Source: Mytilisepta virgata
Taxonomy: Eukaryota > Mollusca > Bivalvia > Mytilida > Mytilidae
Assembly (NCBI GenBank): GCA_028015205.1
Contig: CM051514.1
Span: 8,122,001-8,186,000, forward strand
Reading direction: 5' to 3'
DNA: 64,000 nucleotides
This document shows positions 47,801 through 55,800 of the stretch, one piece after another; within the stretch, counting starts at the first letter, position 1, and every line of letters starts with the position of its first letter. Made by a program: the position numbers and the translations under genes. The notes beneath the pieces were generated by a model that did no database searches, was not told the origin of the DNA, and was given only the letters and a program-made list of their open reading frames with translations.

Positions 47801-50800
47801 GAATCTATTAATCTTTTAATTTGAATTCCCACATTCTACACTGAATGTATTAACAGTAAATTACTTCATGAATGCAATAATAAATATATGAATCATGAAT
47901 AAATATGGATAACTATTGTACAACATTCTAATATTGTGTGCTGCTATCCTTTTGCAAATAAAGATGTATTAAAATTTTCTATTTATTATAGGTTGCACAC
48001 GCTAACGCTTGGGTTAAAATTAATGTTACCCATTTTAAAATCTCCAACAAATATATGGCTGCCATGAATTATTTCTTAATTTTAAACAAGATTAAGGTCA
48101 AAATGCAGAAAAATGTGGTGATTTACATGGGAGAAGTTATATCAAGAAATAACATGCTGTAACTGCTAAACATATGAACATACACTACAAACAGGGGGTA
48201 ACATTCTATAGTTTACACAATGGATAAGAGACAAAGTATACTAAGCTCATTCATGTGATGAAAACTAAAGATTATTGTACTCTCTCTATCACCTTGCTCA
48301 GTCGCTCTCTTATCTCCGTATTAAGGCTTTGTGACATATGGGGAGAAGTTATAAGCGACGTCACAATGTGACAGCAGACATTATTAAGCTTACCTCCAGG
48401 AAAACAAAGCCTAAAAAATGTCTAACAGGGGCAAATAAAATGTACAGAATATGTACGATAAATATCAGCCGCTTGACACAGTATGAATCTATTGGGCTCA
48501 TATGCTGTGCTAAGTCGCCAAAAAGCTTCATATTGTAGCTCCCGGCTGATATTTTACAATATATTTATGCAGAAAACCTGATAATCTATACATATCACCA
48601 TTAACATTTCACCTATAGTTTCTCTAAAGGAAGTAATCCTAGCATAATGGCTTTCCTGACAAGATAGCAGACTTGAATGGTTACTTCATTGTTAATGTTG
48701 AAGAGCATTGATTTCAGGCCATTTATTGTTTATTTTACATAATATGTCAAGAAAATACATTCTTTTTGCAGTCTTTTCTTTTTTGAATAAAAACATGAAT
48801 ATTTGCAAGCAAACAACAATTCGTATGGCTGGATATGTTGGAATTCTTCAAAAATCGCTAGAATTGTAAAGAAAAATAAGAAAAATCTATTTAATAGAAT
48901 AAAGTTTCAATCGTTGATTGTAGATTGGCCTTTTTGATACAAAATACATACCGGTACTTCACTGGCATTCCGTCATGGCAAAAATTTTCTAAAATTAATT
49001 TTTAGCTCACCTGGCCACCGGCCATGAGAGCTTTTGTTATCACTTGATATCTATCGTCCGTCCATCTGTCTGTTAACTTTTCACATTTTAATCTTCTCCT
49101 CTGGTACCACTGGGCCGAATGGAATTAAACTTAACAGGAAGCATCTATGTAATGTCCTTTATAAAATTTGCTCATTTCGATCTGATCGGAAAAACAGACA
49201 TGGCCACCATAGGCAATTATTGTTTCTTATTATAACCCCGCTTTTTGTCGAGCCTTCGACTTTTGTCGAAAAAGCGAGACATAGCGATCCTACATTTCAT
49301 CGTCGTCGTCGGTGGCGTCCACAAATATTCACCCTGTGGTTAAAGTTTTTGAAATTTTAATAACTTTCTTAAACTATCCTGGATTTCTACCAAACTTGGA
49401 CAGAGGCTTGTTTATGATCATAAGATAGTATCCAGAACGAAATTTTGTAAAAAAAAAATTCCAGTTTTTCCGTATTTTACTTATAAATGGACTTAGTTTT
49501 TCTGCCAGGAAACATTACATTCACTCTGTGGTTAAAGTTTTTAAAATTTTAATAACTTTCTTAAAATATCCTGGATTTGTACCAAACTTGGACAGAAGCT
49601 TGTTTATGATCATAAGATAGTATCCAGAAGTAAATTTTGTAAAATAAAAATTCCAGTTTTTCTGTATATTACTTATAAATGGACTTAGTTTTTCTGCCAG
49701 GAAACATTACATTCATTCTGTGGTTAAAGTTTTCAAAATTTTAATAACTTTCTTAAACTATCCTGGATTTGTACCAAACTTGGACAGAAGCTTGTTTATG
49801 ATCATAATATAGTATCCAGAAGTAAATTTAGTAAAAAAAAAAAAAAATTTTCCGTATTTTACTTATAAATGGACTTAGTTTTTCTGCCAGGAAACATTAC
49901 ATTCATTCTGTGGTTAAAGTTTTCAAAATTTTAATAACTTTCTTAAACTATCCTGGATTTGTACCAAACTTGGACAGAAGCTTGTTTATGATCATAATAT
50001 AGTATCCAGAAGTAAATTTAGTTAAAAAAAAAAAAAATTTTCCGTATTTTACTTATAAATGGACTTAGTTTTTCTGCCAGGAAACATTACATTCACTCTG
50101 TGGTTAAAGTTTTTAAAATTTTAATAACTTTCTTAAACTATCCAGGAATTTTACCAAATTTGGACAGAAGCTTGTTTATGATATAAAGATTGTATCCAGG
50201 AGAAAATTTTGTAAAATATTTATTTCTGTTTTTCAGTTTTTTACCTGTCACCTGGCCTTAAACATCTTATTCTAATTCACTCTAAATGTAGTTTATGAGA
50301 AAAAAATGCAAATTTCCTATAACCCACAATTTTCTTATTTGTACATATATTCTACTTTTTTAATTAAAGGCTAGATCATTAAGCACTTTAAAATTTGTCT
50401 TCTTTAACATTTGTTCATTCAATAAATTTATGTTTCTACTCATTTATAAATCTATATATATATATAATTGCATACTATATTAATTTTTTACAACAAAATC
50501 TTTTTTCATACATTTCAAATGTTTTATTTCATTAACTGCAAATCTATTATGTGCATTCACCTATCACACTGAAAATATAGACAACATCAAAAGTAGGCGA
50601 GACACTGGGTTCCGCGGAACCCTTACGAATTTTGAGAAAAGCGGGGTATATAGTATTCGTTGTGTCCGTCCGTTCGTCCGACCTTTGTATCTGCAACTCC
50701 TCCTAAACTACTAAATGGAATTTGATGAAACTTTCAGAGAATGTTCCTCCCATGATGGCATTGTGCACCTCCTATTTTAGAATTTGATGGGACCAATTTT

Positions 50801-52447
50801 TTGGGGTTCCCATAGAAAAACATGGACTTTGACTTTCAATGTGATAGGGGGGACCATGATCCATCTGCAACTCCTGCTAAACCACTGTATGGAATTTGAT
50901 GAAACTTTCAGAGGATCTTTATTACATGATGCCATAGTGCACCTTCTATTTTAAATTTTTATCTGATGAATATTTGGGGTTACCCATACCAAAACATGGA
51001 CTTTGCCATTCATTGTGATAGGGGGTTCCAGTATGCCATCCGCAACTCCTCCTAAACCACTGAATGGAATTTGATGAAACTTTAAGAGAAACTTTTTTAC
51101 ATGATGCTATAGTGCACCTCCTGTTAGATTTTTTAAAAATTTCATCTCACTGCTGTTGGAGTTTTCCTATCCAAAATATTGACATTTCCTTTCATGTATC
51201 TTACGTAAGGCGGGGGTATCAAGTAGTGAGCTTTGCTCACAGTATTTCTAGTTGGCTGAGTTTTCAAAAATGTTCTGCTCTGAAACCGCTGGGCCAAATA
51301 GAGCCACACTTGACAGATAGTGTCTATGGGAAGTTCTTAATCCCTCATTTTATTCCAATTGAATAACAAACATGGCAGCCACAGACAATCTATGGCTGTT
51401 TTCTGATTGGCTGATTTACAAAAAAATCTTTTCCTCTGAAACCAATGGGCCAAATGAACCGAAACTTCACAAAAAGCAGCTGTGGAAGGTCCTTTGCAGA
51501 TTCCTGATTTCCTCTCAATTGAAACCAAACATGGCCTGAATGTTCCTCATAAGGTGCTGACTAAGGGTTGTTACTTTGGTGCCAATCCCTTATTCAGGAG
51601 AGGACTTAGCTTAACACAAGACCCTATGGGAAATACGTGCGCAAATCTTCTGGAGAAACGCTGAATTTTAGTTTATGTTGACATGTAAGTAGAAGGACCT
51701 TGATGCAGAAAAATTTGGTCACTACAAGGTTTACCACACCTCATAATGTTAGGGAGAAGTGACTTCTCTCTTTGAGGTAGATCAATAAAAACTGCTTCGA
51801 TGCTAGGTGAGTGATACAGGCTCATATACAGACCTCTGAGCCTCTAGTTTTAACTAAAATCCTGTGTAATCCTCAAATTTCAATTTTTAGCTCACCTGGC
51901 CTAAAAGACCGTGTGAGCTATTGCCATCACTTGGCGTCCGTTGTCCATCATTGTCCAACGTAACTTTCCTTCAAAAATCTCCTCTGAAACCACTGGGCCA
52001 ATTGGGACCAAACTTTGGTGAGATGGTCCTTGGGTGGCCCCCTTCCAGAATTATGCTTGGCATCCCTGACTTCCAACAGACATTGCTGCTGTTACTAAAA
52101 ATAGAAAAAAGGCCAGATGAATTTCAGAAATCTTCTATTAAACTACATGTCCAATTCTAACCAGACAAAGGTTAAGGAAGGGTTAAGAAACAATGGGGAA
52201 TTAAACCACAATATGTTGAGTGTATTTGGGATTTGGCACATGAACTGAAGGCAATAGCTCTTCTGTTTAACATGTTAGACAACTGAATTTCAATAAATGA
52301 TTTACAGTTTAGTTTAACAACTGGTTTTCGGTATTTGTTTCACAGGTATGTTAAGTGGAACAGAACAGAAGAAAGACAGTGCTGTAAAATGTTTGGATGT
52401 TTTGTCTACATCTAAACCAGACCACTGGAGGTCTATCTTAGAAGCAG
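20236..52447 (+). CDS. ANKAR: Ankyrin and armadillo repeat-containing protein (ANKAR), 5' half, nine coding exons
   Basis: Joined exons encode ~741 residues collinear with the N-terminal half of vertebrate ANKAR (~1430 residues). Diagnostic stretches shared with the vertebrate protein as I know it are DYREVHQ.IREL, LEANYDQ, LPPAY.DTRIGQ, KALWHG/KCLWHG, ERELPP, DFKC, LHGG/VHGG and PVWKTLV. The order is a conserved N-terminal region (~1-480), five ankyrin repeats (~510-700) and the start of the armadillo array. Ankyrin and armadillo repeats are protein-binding; the vertebrate protein is poorly characterised. All splice sites are GT..AG and the phases agree across every junction. Introns range from 0.5 to 10.7 kb, and the gene continues past 64000. 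The start ATG gives an N-terminus of similar length to the vertebrate one. Confidence 0.92.
20841..21110 (+). mobile_element. tRNA-derived SINE with perfect target-site duplication
   Basis: Flanked by the 11-bp direct repeat AAATTTTATAG (20830-20840 and 21111-21121). The 5' part is tRNA-like: box A GTGGCCGAGTGG, box B GGTTCGAATCTC-like (GAGTTCGAATCTC). A central region follows with CTCCGGCTTCCTCCACCAAT and AAAACTGGCCGCCG, then a (AAAT)n tail. The body resembles mollusc SINEs I know of as V-SINE/RUDI-like; the family name is tentative. The promoter boxes look intact, and the perfect duplication implies a young insertion. An older copy lies at 41525-41735. Confidence 0.85.
21122..21616. other. 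ANKAR intron 1, plain part
   Basis: AT-rich, with no gene or repeat I can name. Confidence 0.5.
21617..22250 (+). mobile_element. Two-hairpin repeat R1
   Basis: Begins GAGCTCACCTGGGC with a mirrored ..GTGAGCT, then GCGTCCGTCGTC and ~200-bp modules (CTCTGAAACTACTTGG, AACCAAACTTGG), and ends GCCAGGTGAGCCTCTAG. The 3' hairpin is lost. Lies in ANKAR intron 1, plus orientation. Confidence 0.75.
22382..22825 (+). CDS. ANKAR: ANKAR coding exon 2
   Basis: 444 bases (148 codons), phase 1 at both ends. Acceptor TTTTCAG, donor ACAG|GTATGT. Encodes QDVTYDPEY, an acidic stretch, DSDWLVSSVVKALDD and FIGFLTPFLMGMKKRMKIP, matching the ANKAR segment ending in MKVP. Confidence 0.92.
23625..23834. mobile_element. 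MITE with TACTGTAAATTC ends
   Basis: About 210 bp. TACTGTAAATTCGGAAATTA is mirrored by TAATTTCTGAATTTACAGTA, and the centre has repeated TCGCAATAAT/AAATCGCA. No coding capacity. Intron 2; the other DNA at 22826-23620 shows nothing I can name. Confidence 0.8.
24484..26912 (+). mobile_element. Two-hairpin repeat, TATACGAC family (P)
   Basis: The left hairpin has ATACGACTGC and GTGGTCGTAT, followed by (GTCGTC)n (24530-24580). Then come three ~155-bp modules (CACAAGGTTTATGACCACAA), three ~260-bp modules (GGTCCAAAATTAAACTT), and a segment with poly-G runs (25885-25901, 26199-26243) and a ~170-bp duplication (25910-26090 and 26475-26650). It ends GCGGTCGTATC plus a hairpin-like GCTGCGCCCAGCGGAGC. 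I recognise the family as abundant in Mytilus. All ORFs here are repeat-derived. Confidence 0.75.
27745..29013 (+). mobile_element. Two-hairpin repeat R2
   Basis: Starts TTTTTAGCTCACCTGGCC / GGCCATGTGAGCT, then CGTCCGTCGTCGTC and two rounds of modules (GGTATGAATGTTC, ACATGGCCGCTGTTAC, GATCTACCTACCCTGAA). Ends CCAGGTGAGCGATACAGGCTC, TGGT, GAGCCTCTTG. Plus orientation, intron 2. Confidence 0.85.
29535..29639 (+). CDS. ANKAR: ANKAR coding exon 3
   Basis: 105 bases (35 codons), phase 1 at both ends. Acceptor ATTTCAG, donor GGAG|GTTTGT. Encodes DECRTERELPPLILGPDFKC..FNLHGG, one of the best-conserved ANKAR stretches. The open frame upstream of the acceptor is intronic. Confidence 0.92.
29794..29954. 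mobile_element. Hairpin MITE in intron 3
   Basis: ATAATGAGGAACCAGAGTGA..CAATGTAGGTAAGGGA is mirrored by TCCCTTACCTACATTG..TCACTCTGGTTTCTCATTAT around an ~80-base centre. No coding capacity. Confidence 0.85.
30179..30347 (+). CDS. ANKAR: ANKAR coding exon 4
   Basis: 169 bases, enters phase 1 and leaves phase 2. Acceptor GTTATAG, donor AAAAG|GTAGAA (weak). Encodes GVLVDIETDSLVEAPECF through YKVPVYEINGK and is absent from any long ORF because of its short open span. Aligns with the vertebrate segment between the LHGG/VHGG motif and the YYVIYFELET-like motif. Confidence 0.88.
30348..31594. other. ANKAR intron 4
   Basis: AT-rich. 31085-31290 (GTTGTTCTCCTGAGTTAG.., TTTCCCCTCCTTTGAATATC) resembles a decayed Mytilus dispersed repeat. 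Nothing else is recognised. Confidence 0.35.
31595..31784 (+). CDS. ANKAR: ANKAR coding exon 5
   Basis: 190 bases, enters phase 2 and leaves phase 0. Acceptor TTACAG, donor TCAG|GTATAT. Encodes YYAIMMEFETYYSATPQKP..WVKAYSEH and EQLRKYFGYRKTVKIVQ, collinear with ANKAR just before the ankyrin repeats. Confidence 0.92.
31815..31841. repeat. (GT)n microsatellite
   Basis: Thirteen GT units in intron 5, 31 bp after the exon 5 donor. Confidence 0.95.
32220..33610. repeat. Repeat modules (TTTACTTTGCC..AACCAAAT) split by an insertion
   Basis: Modules at 32280-32590 and 33455-33610 share TTTCCACAC..CTTTACTTTGCCTTAACCAA and ATGTTATGAAACTTATAC. 32465-32575 is an inverted pair of the same module. The DNA between (32595-33450) interrupts one module and contains the fragment at 32934-33056. 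Confidence 0.6.
32934..33056 (+). pseudogene. Acidic C-terminal coding fragment of unknown gene with poly(A) signal
   Basis: An open stretch encodes ~40 Asp/Glu-rich residues (ENASDVDEPTDDETDESK then FNDLLEYECEF) ending at TGA 33054-33056, with AATAAA at 33072-33077. It looks like the 3' end of a retroposed or transposon-borne gene. Upstream, 32610-32725 has repeated GTCGCCCACT motifs. Family not recognised. Confidence 0.35.
33790..34590. repeat. Tandem ~135-bp array, about six units
   Basis: Units contain CAATTGCTTGGAATAATTGA, TTTCAAACATTGCAATTCCA, GGTAAATATCCTGGAAGACT, CTCAGACCTTTAAATTTTTG and CCTAGCAACCATAT, diverged from each other. Intron 5; no ORF. Confidence 0.85.
35284..35503 (+). 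CDS. ANKAR: ANKAR coding exon 6 (first ankyrin repeat)
   Basis: 220 bases, enters phase 0 and leaves phase 1. Acceptor ATTTCAG, donor ACAG|GTAGGT. Encodes KAAIQKGLLGLFIYLCNK and an ankyrin repeat DEQGLALLHHAAINNHPQII, VALLKQKMDMNVRRNN. Confidence 0.93.
36400..36455. repeat. Dispersed repeat, copy 2
   Basis: Matches 19120-19180 (CATCTGGCTCAAGAACTTTG, GAGGGATACAAAAGAAGTCC). Intron 6. The surrounding 35504-36400 and 36456-36714 show nothing I can name. Confidence 0.6.
36715..37625. repeat. Tandem ~150-bp array with CTTGACCTCAATTTCATG, about six units
   Basis: Units carry ACCTTGACCTCAATTTCATG, GAGTGACTTGTGTTACA, GTGATTAAGTCCATTTCTC, CACCATATTTGGTC and TAGTTCTTAGTGG. Related modules occur in Mytilus repeats as I know them. 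No ends were found, so it is a relic. 37626-39039 shows nothing further. Confidence 0.8.
39040..39194. mobile_element. Hairpin MITE in intron 6
   Basis: AGATTCTCCTTCA..GAGTTATGGAATTTCTCCACCC is mirrored by GGGTGGAAAAATTCCATAAC..GAAGGAGAATCT. The adjacent ORF at 38783-39064 only runs into its left arm and is not a credible gene. Confidence 0.8.
39247..39850 (+). mobile_element. Decayed two-hairpin repeat (between R2 and R3)
   Basis: The left end is damaged (TTTTAGCATTTAAGCTTTTG) but the internal modules (CTGAAACTTGGTATGAAGCA) and right end (CCAGGTGAGCAATACAG) are those of the R family. Plus orientation. Confidence 0.6.
40738..41485 (+). mobile_element. Two-hairpin repeat R3
   Basis: Starts TTTTTAGCTCACCTGTCC, then CGTCCGTCGTCCATCCGTCG. 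Four ~160-bp modules contain AAAATGGCCGCCATGA and CTTGGTATGAAGCATC. Ends CCAGGTGAGCGATACAGGCTC..GAGCCTCTCG. Plus orientation, intron 6. Confidence 0.85.
41525..41735 (+). mobile_element. Older, 5'-truncated copy of the SINE
   Basis: Aligns with 20885-21100: ATCACTAGTATGTCAATA, TTACTCCACCAATCAAAACT, GGCCACCAC..TGCCCATAAATAAA. Box A is missing and box B mutated. No clear target duplication. Confidence 0.75.
42440..42787. repeat. Two to three ~150-bp modules flanking R4
   Basis: Repeats of CAGCACCAACAAATTTATTT, TAAGAGTTATTGCCC and TCATGTCT..ATTTTAACGAAATTTATG. R4 follows directly, with its left hairpin truncated at this junction. 41736-42439 shows nothing I can name. Confidence 0.6.
42788..44068 (+). 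mobile_element. Two-hairpin repeat R4 (left end truncated)
   Basis: Begins inside the left hairpin (AAGGCCATGTGAGCTTTTG), then CGTCCGTCGTCCGTCCGTC. Six to seven ~150-bp modules with CCGTAAAGCCAAATGAACTG and AAAATGGCCACCATGA follow, and the end is CCAGGTGAGAGATACAGGCTC. ORFs on both strands across the modules are repeat shadows. Confidence 0.8.
44763..45588 (+). mobile_element. Two-hairpin repeat R5
   Basis: Starts TTTTTAGCTCACCTGGC, TAT, GGCCAGGGTGAGCT, then GCGTCCGTCCGTCGTCC. Its interior is close to R2 (GATCTACCTACCCTGAAATT). Ends CCAGGTGAGCGATACAGGCTC, TGGT, GAGCCTCTAG. R2 and R5 look like the same subfamily. Confidence 0.85.
46241..46442 (+). CDS. ANKAR: ANKAR coding exon 7 (ankyrin repeats 2-3)
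   Basis: 202 bases, enters phase 1 and leaves phase 2. Acceptor CATTTTCAG, donor AATAA|GTAAGT. Encodes GPTALHFASRCGALDAATCL and DQDGWAPIHHSAFFDHSPII. The first base completes a Gly codon with exon 6. Confidence 0.92.
46519..46771 (+). mobile_element. Two-hairpin repeat R6 (3' fragment)
   Basis: Only the final module and right end are present: CAAGATGGCTGC-like boxes, then TCCAGGTGAGCAATACAGGATC..CTAGTTT. Intron 7, plus orientation. Confidence 0.65.
47242..47450 (+). CDS. ANKAR: ANKAR coding exon 8 (ankyrin repeats 4-5)
   Basis: 209 bases, enters phase 2 and leaves phase 1. Acceptor ATTTTAG, donor GTCA|GTGAGT. Encodes STPLLLAASSGALSAVKCLI, NEGNGIVHLSAMRLHTNVLE and PVWKTLV, the ANKAR signature at the border between ankyrin and armadillo regions. 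Confidence 0.93.
47451..49000. other. ANKAR intron 8, first part
   Basis: AT-rich. No coding region or repeat family I can name; the short ORF at 48338-48538 has no recognisable content. Confidence 0.45.
49233..51250 (+). mobile_element. Two-hairpin repeat, ACCCCGC family (N2), inside R7
   Basis: The left hairpin is TATAACCCCGCTTTT and, after a further insertion, AAAAGCGGGGTATATAG (50637-50653). GTCCGTCCGTTCGTCC follows, with three ~180-bp modules (CAACTCCTCCTAAACTAC, GGAATTTGATGAAACTTT, TGATGCCATAGTGCACCT). Ends GGCGGGGGTATC, hairpin GTGAGCTTTGCTCAC, TTTCTAG. Same plus orientation as its host. Confidence 0.65.
49246..50636 (+). mobile_element. Repeat N1 inserted in the loop of the N2 left hairpin
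   Basis: Begins TTGTCGAGCC..GACTTTTGTCGAAAAAGCGA, GACATAGCGATCC, then CGTCGTCGTCGG. Five ~185-bp modules follow (CTGTGGTTAAAGTTTT, CTTAAACTATCCTGGATTTG, CAAACTTGGACAGAAGCTTG), then unique DNA, and a right end AGGCGAGACACT followed by hairpin GGGTTCCGCGGAACCC. Third level of nesting, still plus orientation. Confidence 0.6.
51884..52190 (+). mobile_element. Two-hairpin repeat R8 (right end missing)
   Basis: Starts TTTTTAGCTCACCTGGCC / GACCGTGTGAGCT, then GCGTCCGTTGTCC and one module with CTCTGAAACCACTGGGCC. It fades out before 52200 without the CCAGGTGAGC end. Confidence 0.75.
52346..52447 (+). CDS. ANKAR: ANKAR coding exon 9 (start of armadillo region)
   Basis: 102 bases, enters phase 1 and leaves phase 1. 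Acceptor TTCACAG, donor GCAG|GTAAGT. Encodes EQKKDSAVKCLDVLS and DHWRSILEAG, matching the first armadillo helices of ANKAR (..YWRCILDAG in the vertebrate protein). It is the last exon found in the window. Confidence 0.9.
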
Positions 52448-52640
52448 GTAAGTCACTGTGTACACTGTCCTTACCACTGGAAGTCTATCTTAGAAGAAGG
52501 TAAGTCCCTGTGTATACTGTCCTTACATCTAAACCAGACCACTGGAGGTCTGTCTTAGAAGCAGGTAAATCCCTGTATATACTCTCCTTACATTTGAACC
52601 AGAACAATGGAGGTCTCTCTCACCTGGTAAGTTTCTGAAG
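52427..52640 (+). repeat. Tandemly duplicated exon 9 end with its splice donor
   Basis: CCACTGG(A)GGTCTATCTTAG..AGGTAAGTC..CTGTCCTTAC recurs about four times. GT donors lie at 52448, 52500, 52565 and 52627 (the last two in degraded copies). Use of the second would add 52 open bases and shift the frame; use of the third would include a stop. Confidence 0.85.
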
Positions 52641-53363
52641 ATTAGAAAGAAAGGGAAATAACTCTATTAATTTTGAAACATTTCTTGCAATATAAAATAA
52701 CAAAATAAACTTTCGCTGCTATTGCCATATGACAAATTGAAAAAATATGTAATGGTTTGTATTATTAAAGACCAAACTTTCTATTGTTCCTGCAAATCAG
52801 CTAGTGCAACAGCATTATGACTTAAAAGACTCTGTGATGTTTTCTACTGGTCAAAAAGCAGTAGATCGTTGCATTGCATTTCACACAATTTTATAGTTTC
52901 CAATATGACGTCCATCATATTATTTTAGAAAATACTTAAAATCATCTATGAATGTGTTGGTTAAACTAAAAAACATTCTGTTTTGAGGTAAATTATACAA
53001 AAGCTGTAAAATTGATATAGCAGATTTTTTTATTTAGTATAATTTTAAAAAGATATATTTATAACAAAATAAAACCAGCATATTTTTGTCAGGTAAAAAG
53101 TTATATAATATCACGAATATAATGTATTTTTTAAATGCATTTCAAAACATAATAATAAACTACTTGCAGAAAAAATCACCTATTGTACTTTCATAGATTA
53201 TAAATTTAAATATTTTTTCTATTTTTGCATATGTTCGCAAAAAAATCCTTAGGGTTTTTTAAGATAATGTGATAGCGTATTAAGTTTTAAGGAAATTGTT
53301 TGGGAACACATAATGAATTTGATGTCTGACAATCATATATGTATTATCAGGTTTTATATACAA
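52641..53363. other. ANKAR intron 9, first part
   Basis: AT-rich, nothing recognised. Confidence 0.45.
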
Positions 53364-54688
53364 TTTTTTAGCTCACCTGGCCTAAAAAGGCCATGTGAGC
53401 TATTGCGATCACTTAGTGTACGTTGTTGTCGGGTGGCCTCCTTGCAAAATTTGTGTCTGGCATCCCGGACTTCCAACCAACATGGCTGCTGTGACTAAAA
53501 ATAGAAAAAAGGGGGATAAATTTCAAAAAATGTAACTACATGGCCAATTGGAACCAGGCTTGGCAGCAATGGTCTTAAGATGGTCCTCTTTCAGAATTGT
53601 TTCTAATGACCCAGACGATCAACCAAGTCGGAACATAGTTTAACATTGAACACTATGGGAAAATTCATTAAAAAATCTGCTTGTCTGAAACTACTGAGCC
53701 AATTGGAACCAAACTTAGCAGAAATGGTCCTTAAATTGACCCAGAATATCAATCAAGATGGCCACCACAGCCTAACTTAAACATAGGACCCTATGGGAAA
53801 ATTAATTAAAATATCTTCTTGTCTGAAAGCACTGAGCCAATTTGAACCAGACTTGGCACCAATGGTCCTCAGATGGTCCTCTTTCAGAATTGTCTGATGA
53901 CCTGGACTGTCACCCCAGATGGCTGCCACTGCTGAACTTAGTTTAACTTTGGACCCTGTGGGAAAATTCATATTTGTTACTTTGTTGCCGATCCATCATG
54001 CAAAATTGAATCCACCTAGGGATTTAGTTTAGCATAGAACCCTATGGGAAATACATACAAAAATTTGTTTCTTGAGAACCGATGAATGGATTAAAACCAA
54101 AAATGGCATGAATATTCCTTATGACGTGCTGACAAAGTGTTGTTACTTTGATGCTGATCCGCCATCCAAGATGGCCACCAGCGGGGGACTTAGTTTAAGA
54201 TAGGACCCTATGGGAAATATATACAAAAATCTTCTTCTAGAGAACCGCTGAATGAATTGCAACGAACCATGGCAAGAATGTTGCTAATGAGGTGCTGACC
54301 AAGTGTGTTACTTTGTTGCTGATCTGTTATCCAAGATGGCCGCCAGCGGGGGACTTAGTTTAACATAGACCCCTATGGGAAATACATTCAAAAATCTTCT
54401 TCTAGAGAACCACTGAATGGATTGAAACCAAACATGGCAGGAATGTTTCTTATGATTTCCTAATCAAGTGTTGTTACTTTGGTGCTGATCTTTCATCCAT
54501 GATGGCTGTTAGCGGAAGACTTAGTTTAACATAGGACCCTATGGGAATTGCATACAAACAGCTTCTTCTTGAAAATTACTGGATGGATCGAAACCAATCA
54601 TGGTATGGATGTTTATCTCAAGGTCCTTTAGCAATGAACAAATGGAAATATCATGTGACGATACAGGCTCCTCGGAGCCTCTGGTTTC
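53364..54688 (+). mobile_element. Two-hairpin repeat R9
   Basis: Starts TTTTTTAGCTCACCTGGCC / GGCCATGTGAGCTA. Modules of ~170 bp have CAAGATGGCCGCCAGCGG, ACTTAGTTTAACATAGG and CCCTATGGGAAA. Ends GACGATACAGGCTCC, TC, GGAGCCTCTGG. The 3' hairpin has a C-G pair where R10-R12 have T-A. Confidence 0.85.
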
Positions 54689-55800
54689 TTAATGATATTT
54701 TCTATAAGATTATTATTATTTGGTTAGGTTGCAAAATTATATAAATACATTATCTAGTAATTTTTTATGATCTATTTTATAAAATATTGCCAAGAATTTA
54801 GAAAATTCAATTTCATTTCAGTAAATTTATCAAGGTGAGCTGCATGGTATAACAAAATACATTGAATGTTAATATTTATTTAACGTAATTGGTTGATTGT
54901 TGTTAATATCGTTATGGTTAACTTGATCTTAAACGCTTTATTTAAAATTAATTATATTAGTGTTATGAGTATTTGCAGTGTAATAACTTTACCAGTTTAA
55001 GAAGGTAACGGTATATAATCATTATAGACATTTTTGGTATACATATGCATGTTTCATCATTATGAAATATACTTGGAGAAAATTTTAATTACAGTGCATT
55101 TATAATAAGAAATATATTAGTTTAAAATTATTTTTTTATTGTGGATTAGGAAACAAGTTATACATATACCATTATATGCTAGTTCCTCTTCACTTGGTGG
55201 ATGCGAGATCTGCCCCTTTAGCCTGCTTTTTTTTGATATCTACAAGGAAGTCTTATTTACTAAGGGTGTCGATTTCCCTTAACAAGGGACAGCCATTTTC
55301 ATTCCCTTCCACCTTTTTCTTTGTAGTCCGATGTGCTCACCATGGTGCCATATAATGAGAAATATATAATACATTATCTCCCTTAGCCAAATTTTCCAGG
55401 GGAGAGAAATTAGAAACAGAAATCAAACATTTAAAATTGACTTCTTAGAACAAATCCTGTTATAACCTTAAAATTACAGACCCCCATTTCAACAAAATTC
55501 TGACGTATACATAAGAACAAATAAAACGAATGAATCAGTGAAGTCACACTTTCAACAAGATGGTTTCTTGCCTATTGTCTGATTGACATTTATTAAATAT
55601 AATTCTGCAGTTCCATCTTCTTCTGGGCTCATGTTAAAATACAGGTACAAATGTAGTACCATGTTAAAATACAGGTAGTACCATTTTATCCCAAGTAAAT
55701 AGTAACAGTCAGTTTAGTCTTTCTGGAAATATTTGTTATAAAAATAGTGTAAAAAAGAATGGATATGGGGGAAATTTCATATATACTTGAAAAATTAACC
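54689..55800. other. ANKAR intron 9, unannotated stretch
   Basis: AT-rich DNA without a recognisable gene or repeat. AAAATACAGGTA is locally duplicated near 55635-55675. Confidence 0.45.

Larger units (their letters stand above)
49001..51850 (+). mobile_element. Two-hairpin repeat R7, interrupted by nested elements
   Basis: The left end TTTTTAGCTCACCTGGCC, ACC, GGCCATGAGAGCT (from ~49001) and first module break off at TTGTTTCTTATTATA (49228) and resume at TAGTTGGCTGAGTTTTC (51249). R5 shows the uninterrupted order TTGTTTCTGATTGGCTG. Ends GGTGAGTGATACAGGCTC..GAGCCTCTAG. The right part has modules with AAACATGGCCTGAATGTTCC. Confidence 0.8.
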
